From Microbacterium hominis NBRC 15708 (GTDB taxonomy: Bacteria; Actinomycetota; Actinomycetes; Actinomycetales; Microbacteriaceae), in contig NZ_BCWI01000016.1 in assembly GCF_001592125.1 (NCBI RefSeq), forward strand, positions 19,315 through 83,314: 64,000 nucleotides of DNA, written 5' to 3'. The notes beneath the pieces were generated by a model that had not been told where the DNA came from, did no database searches, and worked only from the letters and a program-made list of their open reading frames with translations. Shown here in pieces: positions 15,848 to 25,987 of this stretch; positions within the stretch are counted from its first letter, which is position 1; each line of letters starts with the position of its first letter. Both the position numbers and the translations under genes were made by a program.

Positions 15848-17409
15848 ACGCCCTCGTCCCGCTCCTCGTCGCCCTCCCCCTGCTCGGGGCCGGCATCGCG
15901 CTCGTCTTCGGTCGTCAGCGCCGCGTGCAGGTCGGCGTGTCCGTCGTCACCCTCACGCTCGTGCTGGCGATCGCCGCCGTGCTCCTGTACACCGTCGACT
16001 CGTCGGGGCAGGCGATCGCCGTGTCGGTGGGCGGCTGGCCGATCCCGTTCGGCATCGTGCTGTACGTCGACCGTCTCGCCGCGTTGCTCGTCGTCATCTC
16101 GAGCATCGTGCTGCTCGCGGTCCTCCTCTTCTCGGTCGGGCAGGGCGCCGCCGACGGCGACGACGACACCCCCGTCACGATCTTCCACCCCTCCTACCTG
16201 ATCCTGTCGGCGGGCATCTTCAACGCGTTCATCGCGGGCGACCTGTTCAACCTCTACGTCGGTTTCGAGATCCTGCTCGTGGCCTCGTACGTGCTCATCA
16301 CCCTCGGATCCACCGAGTCCCGCATCCGCGCCGGCGTCGTGTACATCGTGGTGTCGCTGGTGTCGTCGATCCTCTTCCTCGCCGCGATCGCCGCGATCTA
16401 CGGCGCGCTGGGCACCGTCAACATCGCGCAGCTCGCCGAACGCATGACCGAGCTGCCCGACTCGACGCAGCTCGTGCTGCACCTGATGCTGCTGCTCGCC
16501 TTCAGCATCAAGGCCGCGGTCTTCCCGCTGTCGTTCTGGCTTCCGGACTCGTACCCGACCGCTCCGGCTCCCGTCACCGCGGTGTTCGCGGGCCTGCTGA
16601 CCAAGGTCGGCGTCTACGCGATGATCCGCACCGAGACGCAGATCTTCCGCGACAACGACGTCAACACCCTGCTGCTGATCGTCGCGCTCGCCACGATGAT
16701 CGTGGGCGTGCTGGGCGCGTTGGCGCAGGCCGAGCTCAAGCGCATCCTGTCGTTCACCCTCGTCAGCCACGTCGGCTACCTGGTCTTCGGACTGGCCATC
16801 GCCACCCCGCTGGCCCTCGGCGCGACCATCTACTACATGGTCCACCACATCATCGTGCAGACCACCCTGTTCCTCGCGGTGGGACTGATCGAGCGGCGGG
16901 CCGGATCGACCTCGATCCTCAAGGTCAAGGGGCTGATGCGCGCCGCGCCGGTGATCGCCGTGCTCTACTTCATCCCGGCCATCAACCTGGGCGGTCTGCC
17001 GCCGTTCTCCGGATTCATCGGCAAGCTCGCGCTCTTCGACGCCGCCGCCGAGGTGGGAACGCCCCTGATGTACGTGCTGATCATCGGCGGCATCGTCACC
17101 TCGCTGCTCACGCTCTACACACTCATGCGCGCCTGGAACCTCGCCTTCTGGCGCGAGGACGACGACCACACCGAGGAGACCGGCGTCGTCGACCGCATCT
17201 CCTACCTCGGCGATGCCCCGGCCGCCGACGACGAGGGCGCGCGGCGCGTCATTCCGCGCATCATGACGGCGACGACCGCGGGAATGGTCGCCGTCACGGT
17301 CGCCCTCACGATCTTCGCGGGACCGCTGTACGCGCTGTGCGCGAGCATCGGCGACGCCCTCCTGACGCCGGTCACGCTCGTGCAGCTCGATGAAGGAGGC
17401 GGATCGTGA
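15844..17409 (+). CDS. mrpD: Na+/H+ antiporter subunit MrpD
   Basis: 521 residues, a NuoM/NuoN-like proton-channel subunit with about 14 helices. Diagnostic segments are FIAGDLFNLYVGFEILLVASYVL, AAVFPLSFWLPDSYPTAPAPVTAVFAGLLTK-type sequence (the key lysine and proline motifs are present) and LKRILSFTLVSHVGYLVFG. It starts at GTG 15844, overlapping mrpC by 4 bases. In the complex MrpD stands beside MrpA and carries part of the proton pathway. A hydrophilic loop rich in Asp/Glu near residues 438-470 precedes the last helix. Confidence 0.95.
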   Translation: MNALVPLLVALPLLGAGIALVFGRQRRVQVGVSVVTLTLVLAIAAVLLYTVDSSGQAIAVSVGGWPIPFGIVLYVDRLAALLVVISSIVLLAVLLFSVGQGAADGDDDTPVTIFHPSYLILSAGIFNAFIAGDLFNLYVGFEILLVASYVLITLGSTESRIRAGVVYIVVSLVSSILFLAAIAAIYGALGTVNIAQLAERMTELPDSTQLVLHLMLLLAFSIKAAVFPLSFWLPDSYPTAPAPVTAVFAGLLTKVGVYAMIRTETQIFRDNDVNTLLLIVALATMIVGVLGALAQAELKRILSFTLVSHVGYLVFGLAIATPLALGATIYYMVHHIIVQTTLFLAVGLIERRAGSTSILKVKGLMRAAPVIAVLYFIPAINLGGLPPFSGFIGKLALFDAAAEVGTPLMYVLIIGGIVTSLLTLYTLMRAWNLAFWREDDDHTEETGVVDRISYLGDAPAADDEGARRVIPRIMTATTAGMVAVTVALTIFAGPLYALCASIGDALLTPVTLVQLDEGGGS

Positions 17410-17987
17410 GCCCGTCCACCTCGGTCGCGTCCGCTGTGTGGCGCCAGCTCCCCTTCTTCGTCTGGCTCGTCGCCCTCTGGATGCTGCTGTGGGGACAGTT
17501 CACGGTGCTCGCCGCCGTCACGGGGCTGATCGTCGCGATCGTGGTCACCCGCGTCTTCCGCCTTCCCCCCGTGGAGCTCTCCGGCCGGGTCAACATCTGG
17601 TACGGCGCCGTGTTCGTCGTGATGTTCTTCCTGGCGCTGATCCGCGGCTCGCTGCTGGTCGCCTGGCAGACGCTGAACCCACGGCGCTACCCGGGCACGG
17701 CGGTCATCGCCGTGCCGCTGCGCACCGATGACGACCTGATCATGGCGCACGTCGGCGTGACCGCCTCGCTGATCCCGGGGTCGCTCATCGTCGACGTCGA
17801 TCGTGACCGTCGCATCCTCTACCTGCACGTCATCGGCGTCTCGTCGGACCGCGACGTGGAGAACCAGCGCCGCGCGGTGCAGGGCTGGGAGTCGCGTATC
17901 GTCCGCGCCGTGGGATCGCGCGCCCAGCTCGCCGCCATCCGCACCGCGGGTGCCCAGAGCCCGCGCGAAGGGGGTGCGGGCCGATGA
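17406..17987 (+). CDS. mrpE: Na+/H+ antiporter subunit MrpE
   Basis: 193 residues. Two or three N-terminal helices (FFVWLVALWMLLWGQFTVLA, YGAVFVVMFFLALIRGSLLVAW) are followed by a cytoplasmic domain with TDDDLIMAHVGVTASLIPGSLIVDVDRDRRILYLHV-type sequence, the MrpE signature around the conserved pattern L-x-x-N/S-x-I-x-L-x-PG. It begins at GTG 17406, overlapping the mrpD stop by 4 bases, and itself overlaps mrpF by 4. Required for assembly or activity of the antiporter in characterised systems; its exact role is not settled. Confidence 0.93.
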   Translation: MSPSTSVASAVWRQLPFFVWLVALWMLLWGQFTVLAAVTGLIVAIVVTRVFRLPPVELSGRVNIWYGAVFVVMFFLALIRGSLLVAWQTLNPRRYPGTAVIAVPLRTDDDLIMAHVGVTASLIPGSLIVDVDRDRRILYLHVIGVSSDRDVENQRRAVQGWESRIVRAVGSRAQLAAIRTAGAQSPREGGAGR

Positions 17988-18253
17988 ACGTCCTGATCGT
18001 CGCCGTCTACGTCGTCTTCGCGATCGCCGGGCTCCTGACGCTGTGGCGGATCATCGTCGGGCCGTCGATCCTCGACCGCGCCGTGGCATCCGACGTGCTG
18101 CTGACCCTGGTGATGTGCGCGCTCGGCGCCGACATGGTCATCAACCATCACACCCGCTCGCTGCCGGCGCTGCTCATCATCGCGGCGGTGGGCGTGTTCG
18201 GCTCGATCGCGGTGGCCCGTTTCGTCGCGCGGAGGGACAACACCGACCGATGA
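17984..18253 (+). CDS. mrpF: Na+/H+ antiporter subunit MrpF
   Basis: 89 residues with three hydrophobic helices. LWRIIVGPSILDRAVASDVL in the first loop is the family signature, and the C-terminus is a short basic tail. Its ATG overlaps the mrpE stop and its stop overlaps the mrpG start (ATGA arrangements on both sides), so it is translated as part of the same coupled chain. Small membrane subunit of the Mrp complex. Confidence 0.94.
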   Translation: MNVLIVAVYVVFAIAGLLTLWRIIVGPSILDRAVASDVLLTLVMCALGADMVINHHTRSLPALLIIAAVGVFGSIAVARFVARRDNTDR

Positions 18254-18606
18254 ACGAGATCCTCGACACCGCCGCCCTCGTGCTCGTGCTGATCGGCGGG
18301 CTGCTCTGCATCACCGCCGCGATCGGGCTCCTGCGCTTCCACGACGTGCCCACTCGGCTGCACGCCGCCACCAAGCCCCAGGTGCTGGGTCTCATCCTCA
18401 TCTGCCTCGCGATCGCGTTGTCGCTGCGGTCGTGGCCCGTCATCGCCTTCCTCGTGCCCATCGTGATGATGCAGCTGGCGACCGCGCCGTTGTCGGCGCA
18501 CATGGTCGGCCGTCAGGCCTACCGCAACGGCACGATCGACGAGCGCTCGCTGTACGTCGACGAGCTCGACGCCGCCCGCCGGACGCCCCCCGGCGCCGGC
18601 GGCTGA
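18250..18606 (+). CDS. mrpG: Na+/H+ antiporter subunit MrpG
   Basis: 118 residues. Three helices with the family motif LLRFHDVPTRLHAATKPQVLGLILI, then a C-terminal tail of about 30 polar residues. It completes the operon order A(B)-C-D-E-F-G. A perfect 12-bp stem follows about 165 bases later near the convergent oxidoreductase gene and may end transcription from both sides. The whole operon should export Na+ or other cations in exchange for protons, aiding alkaline and salt tolerance. Confidence 0.94.
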   Translation: MNEILDTAALVLVLIGGLLCITAAIGLLRFHDVPTRLHAATKPQVLGLILICLAIALSLRSWPVIAFLVPIVMMQLATAPLSAHMVGRQAYRNGTIDERSLYVDELDAARRTPPGAGG

Positions 18607-18768
18607 GCACCCGCCGACGGCGCGTACCCTCCTCCACAACCCGGGGGATCGGAGATCTCCGATCCGCACCTGTGGACGGACGACGCGGCGGCCTTCCGAC
18701 GCGTCACACTCGAAGGGTCGGGAGCCGGGCGCGGAACTGGGGGGTGACCGGCCCGGCCCCGACATCCT

Positions 18769-18796
18769 CCCTGACCGCGCGCCGGCGCGGTCAGGG
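18769..18796. terminator. Bidirectional hairpin between mrpG and oxidoreductase
   Basis: CCCTGACCGCGC (18769-18780) and GCGCGGTCAGGG (18785-18796) form a perfect 12-bp stem with a 4-base loop. It lies between convergent genes and includes the last codons of the leftward oxidoreductase gene. There is no T-tract, as is common in such high-GC genomes. The 18607-18768 stretch before it holds no supported gene. Confidence 0.6.
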
Positions 18797-20236
18797 GGCG
18801 AGGGACGGTGTCCGCGCGATGCCGAACTCGTGGCGCAGCACGCTGCGGGCCGCGAACCATCCCGACTGGCCGTGGACGCCCGGGCCCGGCACGGTGGAGG
18901 CTCCGCAGAGGTACACGCCGGGCAGCGGCGTCCGCCACGGGTCCGCGCTCAGGACGGGGCGGGCCAGCAGTTGCGGGAGCGTCGCGGCGCCGGCGGCGAT
19001 GTCGCCGCCCACGTAGTTGGGGTTGTCGAGAGCGAGCTCGGCGGCGGTCGTGCCGCGCGTGGCGAGGATGACGTCGCGGAACCCGGGGGCCACCTCTTCG
19101 ATCGCGCGAGTGACGGCCTCCGTCTGATCCACCGTCGAACCCGTCGGGACGTGGGTGTACGCCCAGAGCGCGTGCTGCCCGGCCGGGGCGCGGGTCGAGT
19201 CGAACACCGACGGCTGCGCCACGAGCACGTACGGGGATGCCGCGTGCCGCCCCGCCAGCACCTCCCGCTCGCCCGCGGCGATGCGCTCGCGCGTGCCGCC
19301 GACGTGCACGGTGCCGGCGCGCGCGATGCGCTCGTCGGCCCAGGGGACGGGCCCCGACAGCGCGAACTGCACCTTCGCCGACCCGCTGCCGTACCGGAAG
19401 CGCTCCAGACGGCTCCGGTAGCCGGCCGGCATCCGGTGCCCGGCGAGTCGGATCAGCGCGCGCGGGGTCACGTCGAGCACGATCGCCGCCGCGGTGAGCT
19501 CGTCGAGCGAGGTCACCTCGTGATCGGTGACGATCTCACCGCCGTGCGCGCGGAGATCGTCGGCGAGGGCATCGGAGATCGCCTGGGAGCCGCCGATCGG
19601 AAGGGGCCATCCGGCGGCATGCGCATGCGCCTGCAGGGCGAGACCCGCGGCCGCCGCGACCGGACTGGGCTGCGGGGCGATCGCGTGCGCCGCGACGCCC
19701 GTCATCATCGCCGGTGCCACCCGCTCCGCGAAGCCCGCATTCCAGAGGGGGCTCCCCTGCTGCAGCGCCCGCATCCCGAACCGCGCGACGATGACGGGAT
19801 GCGGCGGCACGCGCAGCAGCGGCGATCCCGTGAACCGCGCGACTTCGCGTGCGCGGGCGGCGAGCGGGCCGAGGAGCCGTCGATACGCGGCGCCGTCGCG
19901 TCCGAGCTCCGCCACCGTCCGGTCGAGGTCGCGGTAGGCGATCCCGGACCCCCCGTCCGCCGCGCCGAGCGGGTGGGCGAACGAGATCTCCGGGGTGACG
20001 AACGGGATGCGCCGGGCGAGGCCGAACGCGCGGAAGAAGGGGGATGCCACCGCCAGCGGATGCACCGCCGAGCACGTGTCGTGCCGGAACCCGGGGGCGA
20101 CGGTCTCCGCCGTGCGGGCACCGCCGCCCCACTGCGGCATCCGCTCGAACACCCGCACCGAGAGTCCGGCGCGCGCGAGCGTGACCGCCGCGGCGAGGCC
20201 GTTGGGTCCCGAGCCGACCACCTCGACGTCGGTCAC
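18791..20236 (-). CDS. FAD-dependent oxidoreductase, phytoene desaturase-like
   Basis: 481 residues. An N-terminal Rossmann dinucleotide-binding motif (VEVVGSGPNGLAAAVTLARAG) is followed by VRVFERMPQWGGGARTAE. A C-terminal FAD-binding motif, PGVYLCGASTVPGPGVHGQSGWFAA, is typical of the CrtI/PYROXD2 group. It is likely a redox enzyme acting on a lipid-like or isoprenoid substrate, but no other carotenoid gene is nearby, so a carotenoid role is not supported by context. It starts at GTG 20236, overlapping the SRPBCC gene upstream by 4 bases, so the two are co-translated. Confidence 0.88.
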   Translation of the reverse strand: MTDVEVVGSGPNGLAAAVTLARAGLSVRVFERMPQWGGGARTAETVAPGFRHDTCSAVHPLAVASPFFRAFGLARRIPFVTPEISFAHPLGAADGGSGIAYRDLDRTVAELGRDGAAYRRLLGPLAARAREVARFTGSPLLRVPPHPVIVARFGMRALQQGSPLWNAGFAERVAPAMMTGVAAHAIAPQPSPVAAAAGLALQAHAHAAGWPLPIGGSQAISDALADDLRAHGGEIVTDHEVTSLDELTAAAIVLDVTPRALIRLAGHRMPAGYRSRLERFRYGSGSAKVQFALSGPVPWADERIARAGTVHVGGTRERIAAGEREVLAGRHAASPYVLVAQPSVFDSTRAPAGQHALWAYTHVPTGSTVDQTEAVTRAIEEVAPGFRDVILATRGTTAAELALDNPNYVGGDIAAGAATLPQLLARPVLSADPWRTPLPGVYLCGASTVPGPGVHGQSGWFAARSVLRHEFGIARTPSLAP

Positions 20237-20799
20237 GCCGCTCCCGCCGCCGCGTCGTGCGCATCCGTCGCCTCGGCGGCGTCGGCCACGGCATCCGCAT
20301 CGGGGGTGCCGCCGGCCGGGTCGGGCACGGCCGGTCGCGCGGAGGTCTGCGCGGCGTCGCGTTCGCGACGGCGGCCCTCCGACAGGTAGCGCAGCCTACG
20401 GATCGTCTCCTCGTTGCGCAGGTGCAGCAACGGCGCCCACAGGAACCGGGGCAGACGTCCCGCGCCGCCGACCGGCTCTTCCGCCAGACGCACGACGCAG
20501 CCCTCCCCGCGGGGCCGCACCTCGATGACCACGACGGCGCGTCCGAACGGGCCCGCCTTGGCCCGCAGGCGCAGGCGCCGCGGGGGCGACCACTCGACGA
20601 TCTGCGTGTCGTCGTCGACCAGCACGGGCCACGCGCCCAGGGAGTGGTGGATGTGGGCGCGCTCCGCGGGCCACTCGGGGTCGACGGCGCGCATGCGCGA
20701 GGCGCCCACCACCCAGGCCGGATACACCCAGCCGTCGCCCAGCACGGCGAACACGTCGTCGGGGGTGCAGTCGAACAGTCGGACACTGGCGGTCGCCAT
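20233..20799 (-). CDS. SRPBCC-family (START-like) protein
   Basis: 188 residues. The first ~145 form a polyketide-cyclase/START-like fold: an N-terminal strand VRLFDCTPDDVFAVLGDGWVYPAWVVGA, central strands with TQIVEWSPPRRLRLRAKAG, and a C-terminal helix LLHLRNEETIRRLRYLSEG. The last ~45 residues are Ala/Asp/Pro-rich and probably disordered. These folds bind hydrophobic ligands. It is translationally coupled to the FAD oxidoreductase, so they may act on the same substrate. A good ribosome binding site (GGAGGAGACCCC then ATG) fixes the start. Confidence 0.85.
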   Translation of the reverse strand: MATASVRLFDCTPDDVFAVLGDGWVYPAWVVGASRMRAVDPEWPAERAHIHHSLGAWPVLVDDDTQIVEWSPPRRLRLRAKAGPFGRAVVVIEVRPRGEGCVVRLAEEPVGGAGRLPRFLWAPLLHLRNEETIRRLRYLSEGRRRERDAAQTSARPAVPDPAGGTPDADAVADAAEATDAHDAAAGAA

Positions 20800-20952
20800 G
20801 GGGTCTCCTCCGGGTCCCTTCCGATCGTAGGCGGGAACGCCGCGGGGCGAGGGGCCTTGACAGGCCGTCTCGCCGCGCCGCCCGGCTGGGGCTGTGGGTG
20901 GGGGTCCGGTGTTCCGTATTCAGTCTCCCGGCCGGTGCCGCCGGGCACGACG

Positions 20953-20966
20953 CCCGGAATTCCGGG
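20953..20966. repeat. 14-base palindrome in intergenic region
   Basis: CCCGGAATTCCGGG is a perfect palindrome in the ~240-base gap between the YhgE-type gene end (21043) and the SRPBCC gene start (20799). It lies upstream of the SRPBCC/oxidoreductase pair and could be an operator. The rest of 20800-21042 shows nothing else supportable. Confidence 0.4.
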
Positions 20967-21042
20967 GTTCCGGGAGGGACGCGCCCCCATCCAGACTGAA
21001 GACGGCAGCGGACGCCCGGCCGCCCGACCGGCGCGGGCGGGG

Positions 21043-22896
21043 CTAGCCGATGAGGCTCGGCTGCAGGTCGCGCAGCGTCCGGCGGTGCGTCATGCGGGTG
21101 ACGCCCACCGCCGACAGCGCGAGCGCCCCGCCGAGCCACAGCAGCAGCACGCCGATGTCGGTGCTCACCCGGGCGAGGTCGCCGCCGTACATCAGCTGGC
21201 GCATGGCGTCGACGACGTAGCCCATCGGCAGGATGTGGTGCAGTGCGGCGAGCGGCGCCGGAAGCGTCTGCCACGGGAACGTGCCGCCCGCGGTCACCAG
21301 CTGGAGCACCATCATCACCAGACCCACGAACTGGCCGACCGACCCGAGCCACACGTTCAGCGCGAGGATGATGGCCGCGTACGTGAACGACGCCAGCATC
21401 AGGATGCCGAGGGTGCCGAGCGGGTTGGCGAAACGGAAGCCGAGGGTGAACGACAGCACCGCGAACAGGGCGACCATCCCGACGCTGCCCAGCAGCGCCG
21501 GCGTCAGCCAGCCGGCGATCGTCACGCGGATCGGGGAGCGCAGCGCCGTCACGGCGCGGCGCGAGATCGGCTTCACGATGAGGAAGAGCGCGTAGATGCC
21601 GATCCATCCGGCCAGCGCCGCGAAGAACGGCGCGAGGCCCGCGCCGTAGTCGCCGGCCGAGGTCTGCGCGCTCGAGTCGACGGCCACCGGGTCGGAGATC
21701 ACCTTGGCCTGGGCGTCGCGGGTCGCGGCATCCGTGTCGGGAATGGCCTGCACGCCCGAGGCGAGCCCGTCGCGCAGCTGCGCCGCACCCGAGGCCACCT
21801 GACCGGCGCCCGACGAGAGCGTCGCCGCTCCCGTCGCCGCCTGGTTCGCCCCGTCGGTGAGCGCCCCGGCGCCCGACGCCACCTGGGCGGCTCCGGACGA
21901 GACCTGGGCGGCACCGGAAGCCACCTGTGCCGCGCCGGCGGCGAGGCGGTCGACCTGCGCGACCGCCGACTGGAGGCGCGCGTTGCCGGCGCGTGCGGCA
22001 TCCCCGACGGGATCGAGCGAGGCGAGGACGCGGTCGATGGTCGCCTGGTCGACGCCCTGCTGGGCCAAGAGCGCGGCGATGTCGGCGCGCGCCTGCGGCA
22101 GGCTGTCCACGACGTCCTGCCCCGCGGCGGCGGCCCGGTCGGCGTACCCGTCGAGGGTCGCCGTCCCGTCGGCGACCTGGGCGGCACCGTCGGCCACCTG
22201 GGCCGCTCCGTCGGCGACCTGGGTGGCGCCGCCCGTGAGCGTCGCGGCACCGGTCGCCAGGGTCGCGGTGCCCTGCGCCAGCGTCGTGCTGCCGTCCGCG
22301 ACCTGCTGGGCGCCGTCGGTGAGGGTCGTCGCGCCGTCGGTGGCCTGGACGAGCTGCGCGCGGATGTCGCTGAGCCCCGTGAGCAGACGCGAGGCGGCCT
22401 CCTGCCCGACGAGCTCCGCGACCGACCGGCGGATCTTCTCCACGGCCTGCGTGCCGATGGTCGAGGCGAGGTAGTTGTTGGCGTCGTTGGTCTGCAAACC
22501 GATCGTCGCCTGCCGCGGGGCCGATCCCCCGGAGGAGACCAGCGCGGCGGAGAAGTCGGAGGGGATCGTCACGATGAAGTCGACCGTGCCGTCGTGGAGG
22601 GCGGTCGCGGCATCCGCCTCGCTCAGCGCGCGCCAGTCGAACGCGTGACCGTCGATGAGCTGCTGCGAGACCTGACTGCCGTACTGGGCCGCGTCGGCGC
22701 CGCTGCCCGACCCCTCGTCGAGATCGACGAGCGCAACCGGAACCTCGGAGAAGTGGCCGTACGGGTCCTGGTTGGCCCACAGGTAGAGGCCGCCGTAGAG
22801 CACGGGCACGAGCATGAGGGCGACGAGCGCGAGCACCGACATCCGCGTCGCCGTCAGGCGCCGCAGCTCGGCAGCGATCATGGCGGGGATCTTCAT
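21043..22896 (-). CDS. YhgE/Pip-family membrane protein (ABC-2 type permease)
   Basis: 617 residues. One N-terminal helix (MSVLALVALMLVPVLYGGLYLW) precedes a large extracytoplasmic region and five C-terminal helices. The YhgE/Pip signature is clear: YGGLYLWANQDPYG, VALVDLDEG, a stretch near FIVTIPSDFSAALVS, and a long run of short Gly-Ala repeats (GAAQVADG, GAATLTGG) between residues about 210 and 400, expected to form an extended helical stalk. Relatives resemble phage-infection protein Pip and the stalk of EsaA/Esx-type secretion proteins. It starts at ATG 22896 after GGAGG, overlapping the degenerate ATPase by 4 bases. Confidence 0.92.
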   Translation of the reverse strand: MKIPAMIAAELRRLTATRMSVLALVALMLVPVLYGGLYLWANQDPYGHFSEVPVALVDLDEGSGSGADAAQYGSQVSQQLIDGHAFDWRALSEADAATALHDGTVDFIVTIPSDFSAALVSSGGSAPRQATIGLQTNDANNYLASTIGTQAVEKIRRSVAELVGQEAASRLLTGLSDIRAQLVQATDGATTLTDGAQQVADGSTTLAQGTATLATGAATLTGGATQVADGAAQVADGAAQVADGTATLDGYADRAAAAGQDVVDSLPQARADIAALLAQQGVDQATIDRVLASLDPVGDAARAGNARLQSAVAQVDRLAAGAAQVASGAAQVSSGAAQVASGAGALTDGANQAATGAATLSSGAGQVASGAAQLRDGLASGVQAIPDTDAATRDAQAKVISDPVAVDSSAQTSAGDYGAGLAPFFAALAGWIGIYALFLIVKPISRRAVTALRSPIRVTIAGWLTPALLGSVGMVALFAVLSFTLGFRFANPLGTLGILMLASFTYAAIILALNVWLGSVGQFVGLVMMVLQLVTAGGTFPWQTLPAPLAALHHILPMGYVVDAMRQLMYGGDLARVSTDIGVLLLWLGGALALSAVGVTRMTHRRTLRDLQPSLIG

Positions 22897-23588
22897 CGGT
22901 GGCCTCCGGCGAGGGGGGTGGTGGGGCGCAGGCGCACGCGACTGGGCTTGAGGACGCGGGCGCTCGACGGATGCTGAGAGGGGGATGCCGAGGCGTCGGA
23001 CAGGACGGCGGCTGCCGCTTCGCCCGCGATGACCAGCACCGCGAAGCCGCGGTCGGCGAACTCCTCGGCGAGCTCCCACCACTGGGCGGGGTCGCCGCCG
23101 TGGCGGTCGGGGGAGACGAGGACGAGGCCGTCCACGCCGGGACGCGCCGAGGCCAGCTCGAGCAGGATGCGCAGACGGTGCGCGGGGGCGAGATCGGCGA
23201 TCGGCAGACGCGAGGACGAGCGCAGATCGTGCTCGTCGAGCCACCGCCGTGCCGAGAGCGGGTCGGAGGCGAGACCGGCGAACATCAGCTCCTCCGCGAC
23301 GACACCCGCCACCGCGATGTTCGGCGCCGGCTCGCTGACATCGGGGGCGTCGATCAGGGCGACCCGGCGACGCAGCGCGTTGTGGGCACGGCGGTCGTCC
23401 GCATCGTCGAGGGAGACGGTGCCGGCATCCGGTCGCATGCGGCCCGAGGCGATGAGCCCGAGCACGGTGGGACGCTGTTCGGTCTCGGCGACGGCGAGGG
23501 TGGCGCGGCCGCTGCGGTAGGTGAGGCTCGTCGCGCCGAGGGCCTCGCCGCGCCGCCCCTTCTGGACCTCGTCGAGGTGCACGCGCAT
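22893..23588 (-). CDS. Degenerate ABC-type ATPase-like protein
   Basis: 231 residues with an overall ABC-ATPase layout but broken motifs. Where Walker A should be (residues 35-42) there is ETEQRPTV, lacking the GK(S/T). LIASGRMRPDAGTVSLD continues as in normal ABC proteins, but the LSGGQ region reads IADLAPAHRLRI and the Walker B position reads GLVLVSPD without the catalytic Glu. It probably cannot hydrolyse ATP and may be a regulatory or structural partner of the YhgE protein encoded next. Its ATG shares one base with the TetR stop (TGATG), so all three genes form one operon. Confidence 0.75.
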   Translation of the reverse strand: MRVHLDEVQKGRRGEALGATSLTYRSGRATLAVAETEQRPTVLGLIASGRMRPDAGTVSLDDADDRRAHNALRRRVALIDAPDVSEPAPNIAVAGVVAEELMFAGLASDPLSARRWLDEHDLRSSSRLPIADLAPAHRLRILLELASARPGVDGLVLVSPDRHGGDPAQWWELAEEFADRGFAVLVIAGEAAAAVLSDASASPSQHPSSARVLKPSRVRLRPTTPLAGGHR

Positions 23589-24211
23589 CAGTTCGCGTCC
23601 AGCACGTCGGGGTGGGCGTTGAGCAGCGTCTCGGACTCGCGCCACGACAGCCCCGCGATGCTCAGCACGGCGCGGACGGCCAGCGAGGCGGCGATGGGCG
23701 ACGATGCGTCGATGCGGCTGACGGCGGCGCGCGCCGTCTCCTCGATGAGGCGGGCCAGGGTCGGTGCGGCCATGTCGGCCCGGAGGCTCTCGTCGTCCTG
23801 CCCGGCGCGGACGACGGCGACGAGAGCGCGTCGCAGCGGCGCGAGGGCGGTGGCCGTCTGCTCGAGGTGCGTCTCGTCGAGCGCGAGGGCGGCGGCGACC
23901 TGCACGTGGGAGGCCTCGGCCCACAGCGCCGCGGTCAGGCGGGCGAGGGCGAGCGGCGGATGCGGTTCGTCGAGGGAGGAGGCGATGGTGTTGAAGCGCT
24001 GGGCGCCGGCGGAGATGAGCTCGGTGAGCAGCGCCTGACGGTCGTCGAAGTGCCCGTAGAGGGCGCGCCGGGACAAACCCGCGGCGCGGGCGATCTGGTC
24101 GATCGAGGCGGAGGGGTCGACCGCGAGGGTGGTCGCTGCGGCGCGCAGGATGCCGGCGCGATTGGCGGCGGCATCCTTGCGGGGCCGACGGAGGGGTGCG
24201 GTGGTCGTCAC
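23588..24211 (-). CDS. TetR-family regulator
   Basis: 207 residues. The N-terminal helix-turn-helix is IDQIARAAGLSRRALYGHFDDRQALLTELI (residues 38-67). The C-terminal helical domain is variable, as usual for this family. It heads the operon with the degenerate ATPase and the YhgE permease, so it likely represses its own operon. The GTG start at 24211 lies only 7 bases after a -10 box, so the mRNA appears to be leaderless. An almost perfect palindrome overlaps the promoter. Confidence 0.92.
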   Translation of the reverse strand: MTTTAPLRRPRKDAAANRAGILRAAATTLAVDPSASIDQIARAAGLSRRALYGHFDDRQALLTELISAGAQRFNTIASSLDEPHPPLALARLTAALWAEASHVQVAAALALDETHLEQTATALAPLRRALVAVVRAGQDDESLRADMAAPTLARLIEETARAAVSRIDASSPIAASLAVRAVLSIAGLSWRESETLLNAHPDVLDAN

Positions 24212-24217
24212 CGGGTC

Positions 24218-24249
24218 AGTGTATTAACTTGCACACGGTTGTGCAAGTT
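24218..24249 (-). promoter_or_regulatory. Leaderless tetR promoter with palindromic operator
   Basis: Read leftward, TTGCAC (24246-24241) and TACACT (24223-24218) are 17 bases apart. The inverted repeat AACTTGCACA (24226-24235) / TGTGCAAGTT (24240-24249) with 4-base spacer covers the -35 box and spacer. Transcription should begin at or next to the GTG at 24211. Autoregulation by the TetR protein is the simplest reading. Confidence 0.8.
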
Positions 24250-24262
24250 TCGGGGCTGAAGG

Positions 24263-24399
24263 CGTTTCGACTCGCTCCGCTCGCTCAACGACCGGGTGGT
24301 GCGGGTGGGGCGTTTCGACTCGCTCCGCTCGCTCAACGACCGGGGTGCGGGTGGGGCATGCCGGTCGTTGAGCGAGGCGCGCAGCGCCGAGTCGAAACG
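24263..24399. repeat. Dispersed palindromic repeat, three copies
   Basis: Two direct 33-base copies (24263-24295 and 24311-24343) begin CGTTTCGACTCGCTCCGC and end TCGCTCAACGACCGG. An inverted, slightly longer copy (24361-24399) begins CCGGTCGTTGAGCGAG and ends GAGTCGAAACG. The second and third copies can fold into a long hairpin. They lie between the tetR promoter and the end of argG. Related copies occur at 60413-60595, so this is a dispersed repeat family (REP-like in style). The internal CTCGCTCCGCTCG is itself near-palindromic. Confidence 0.9.
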
Positions 24400-24413
24400 C
24401 CGTGAGCGCGCGG

Positions 24414-25862
<1,449 letters not shown>

Positions 25863-25987
25863 TCAGTCTACTGAGCGCCGCCGATGCCGCTGCGACGGGG
25901 GCGGGCTGGAGCGGGCCGCCCCGTCGCGGGGCTGTCGGACTGGTCGGCCCGAGAGGCCAGCCGGGGGTCGTCCGGGGGGTCGCCGTG

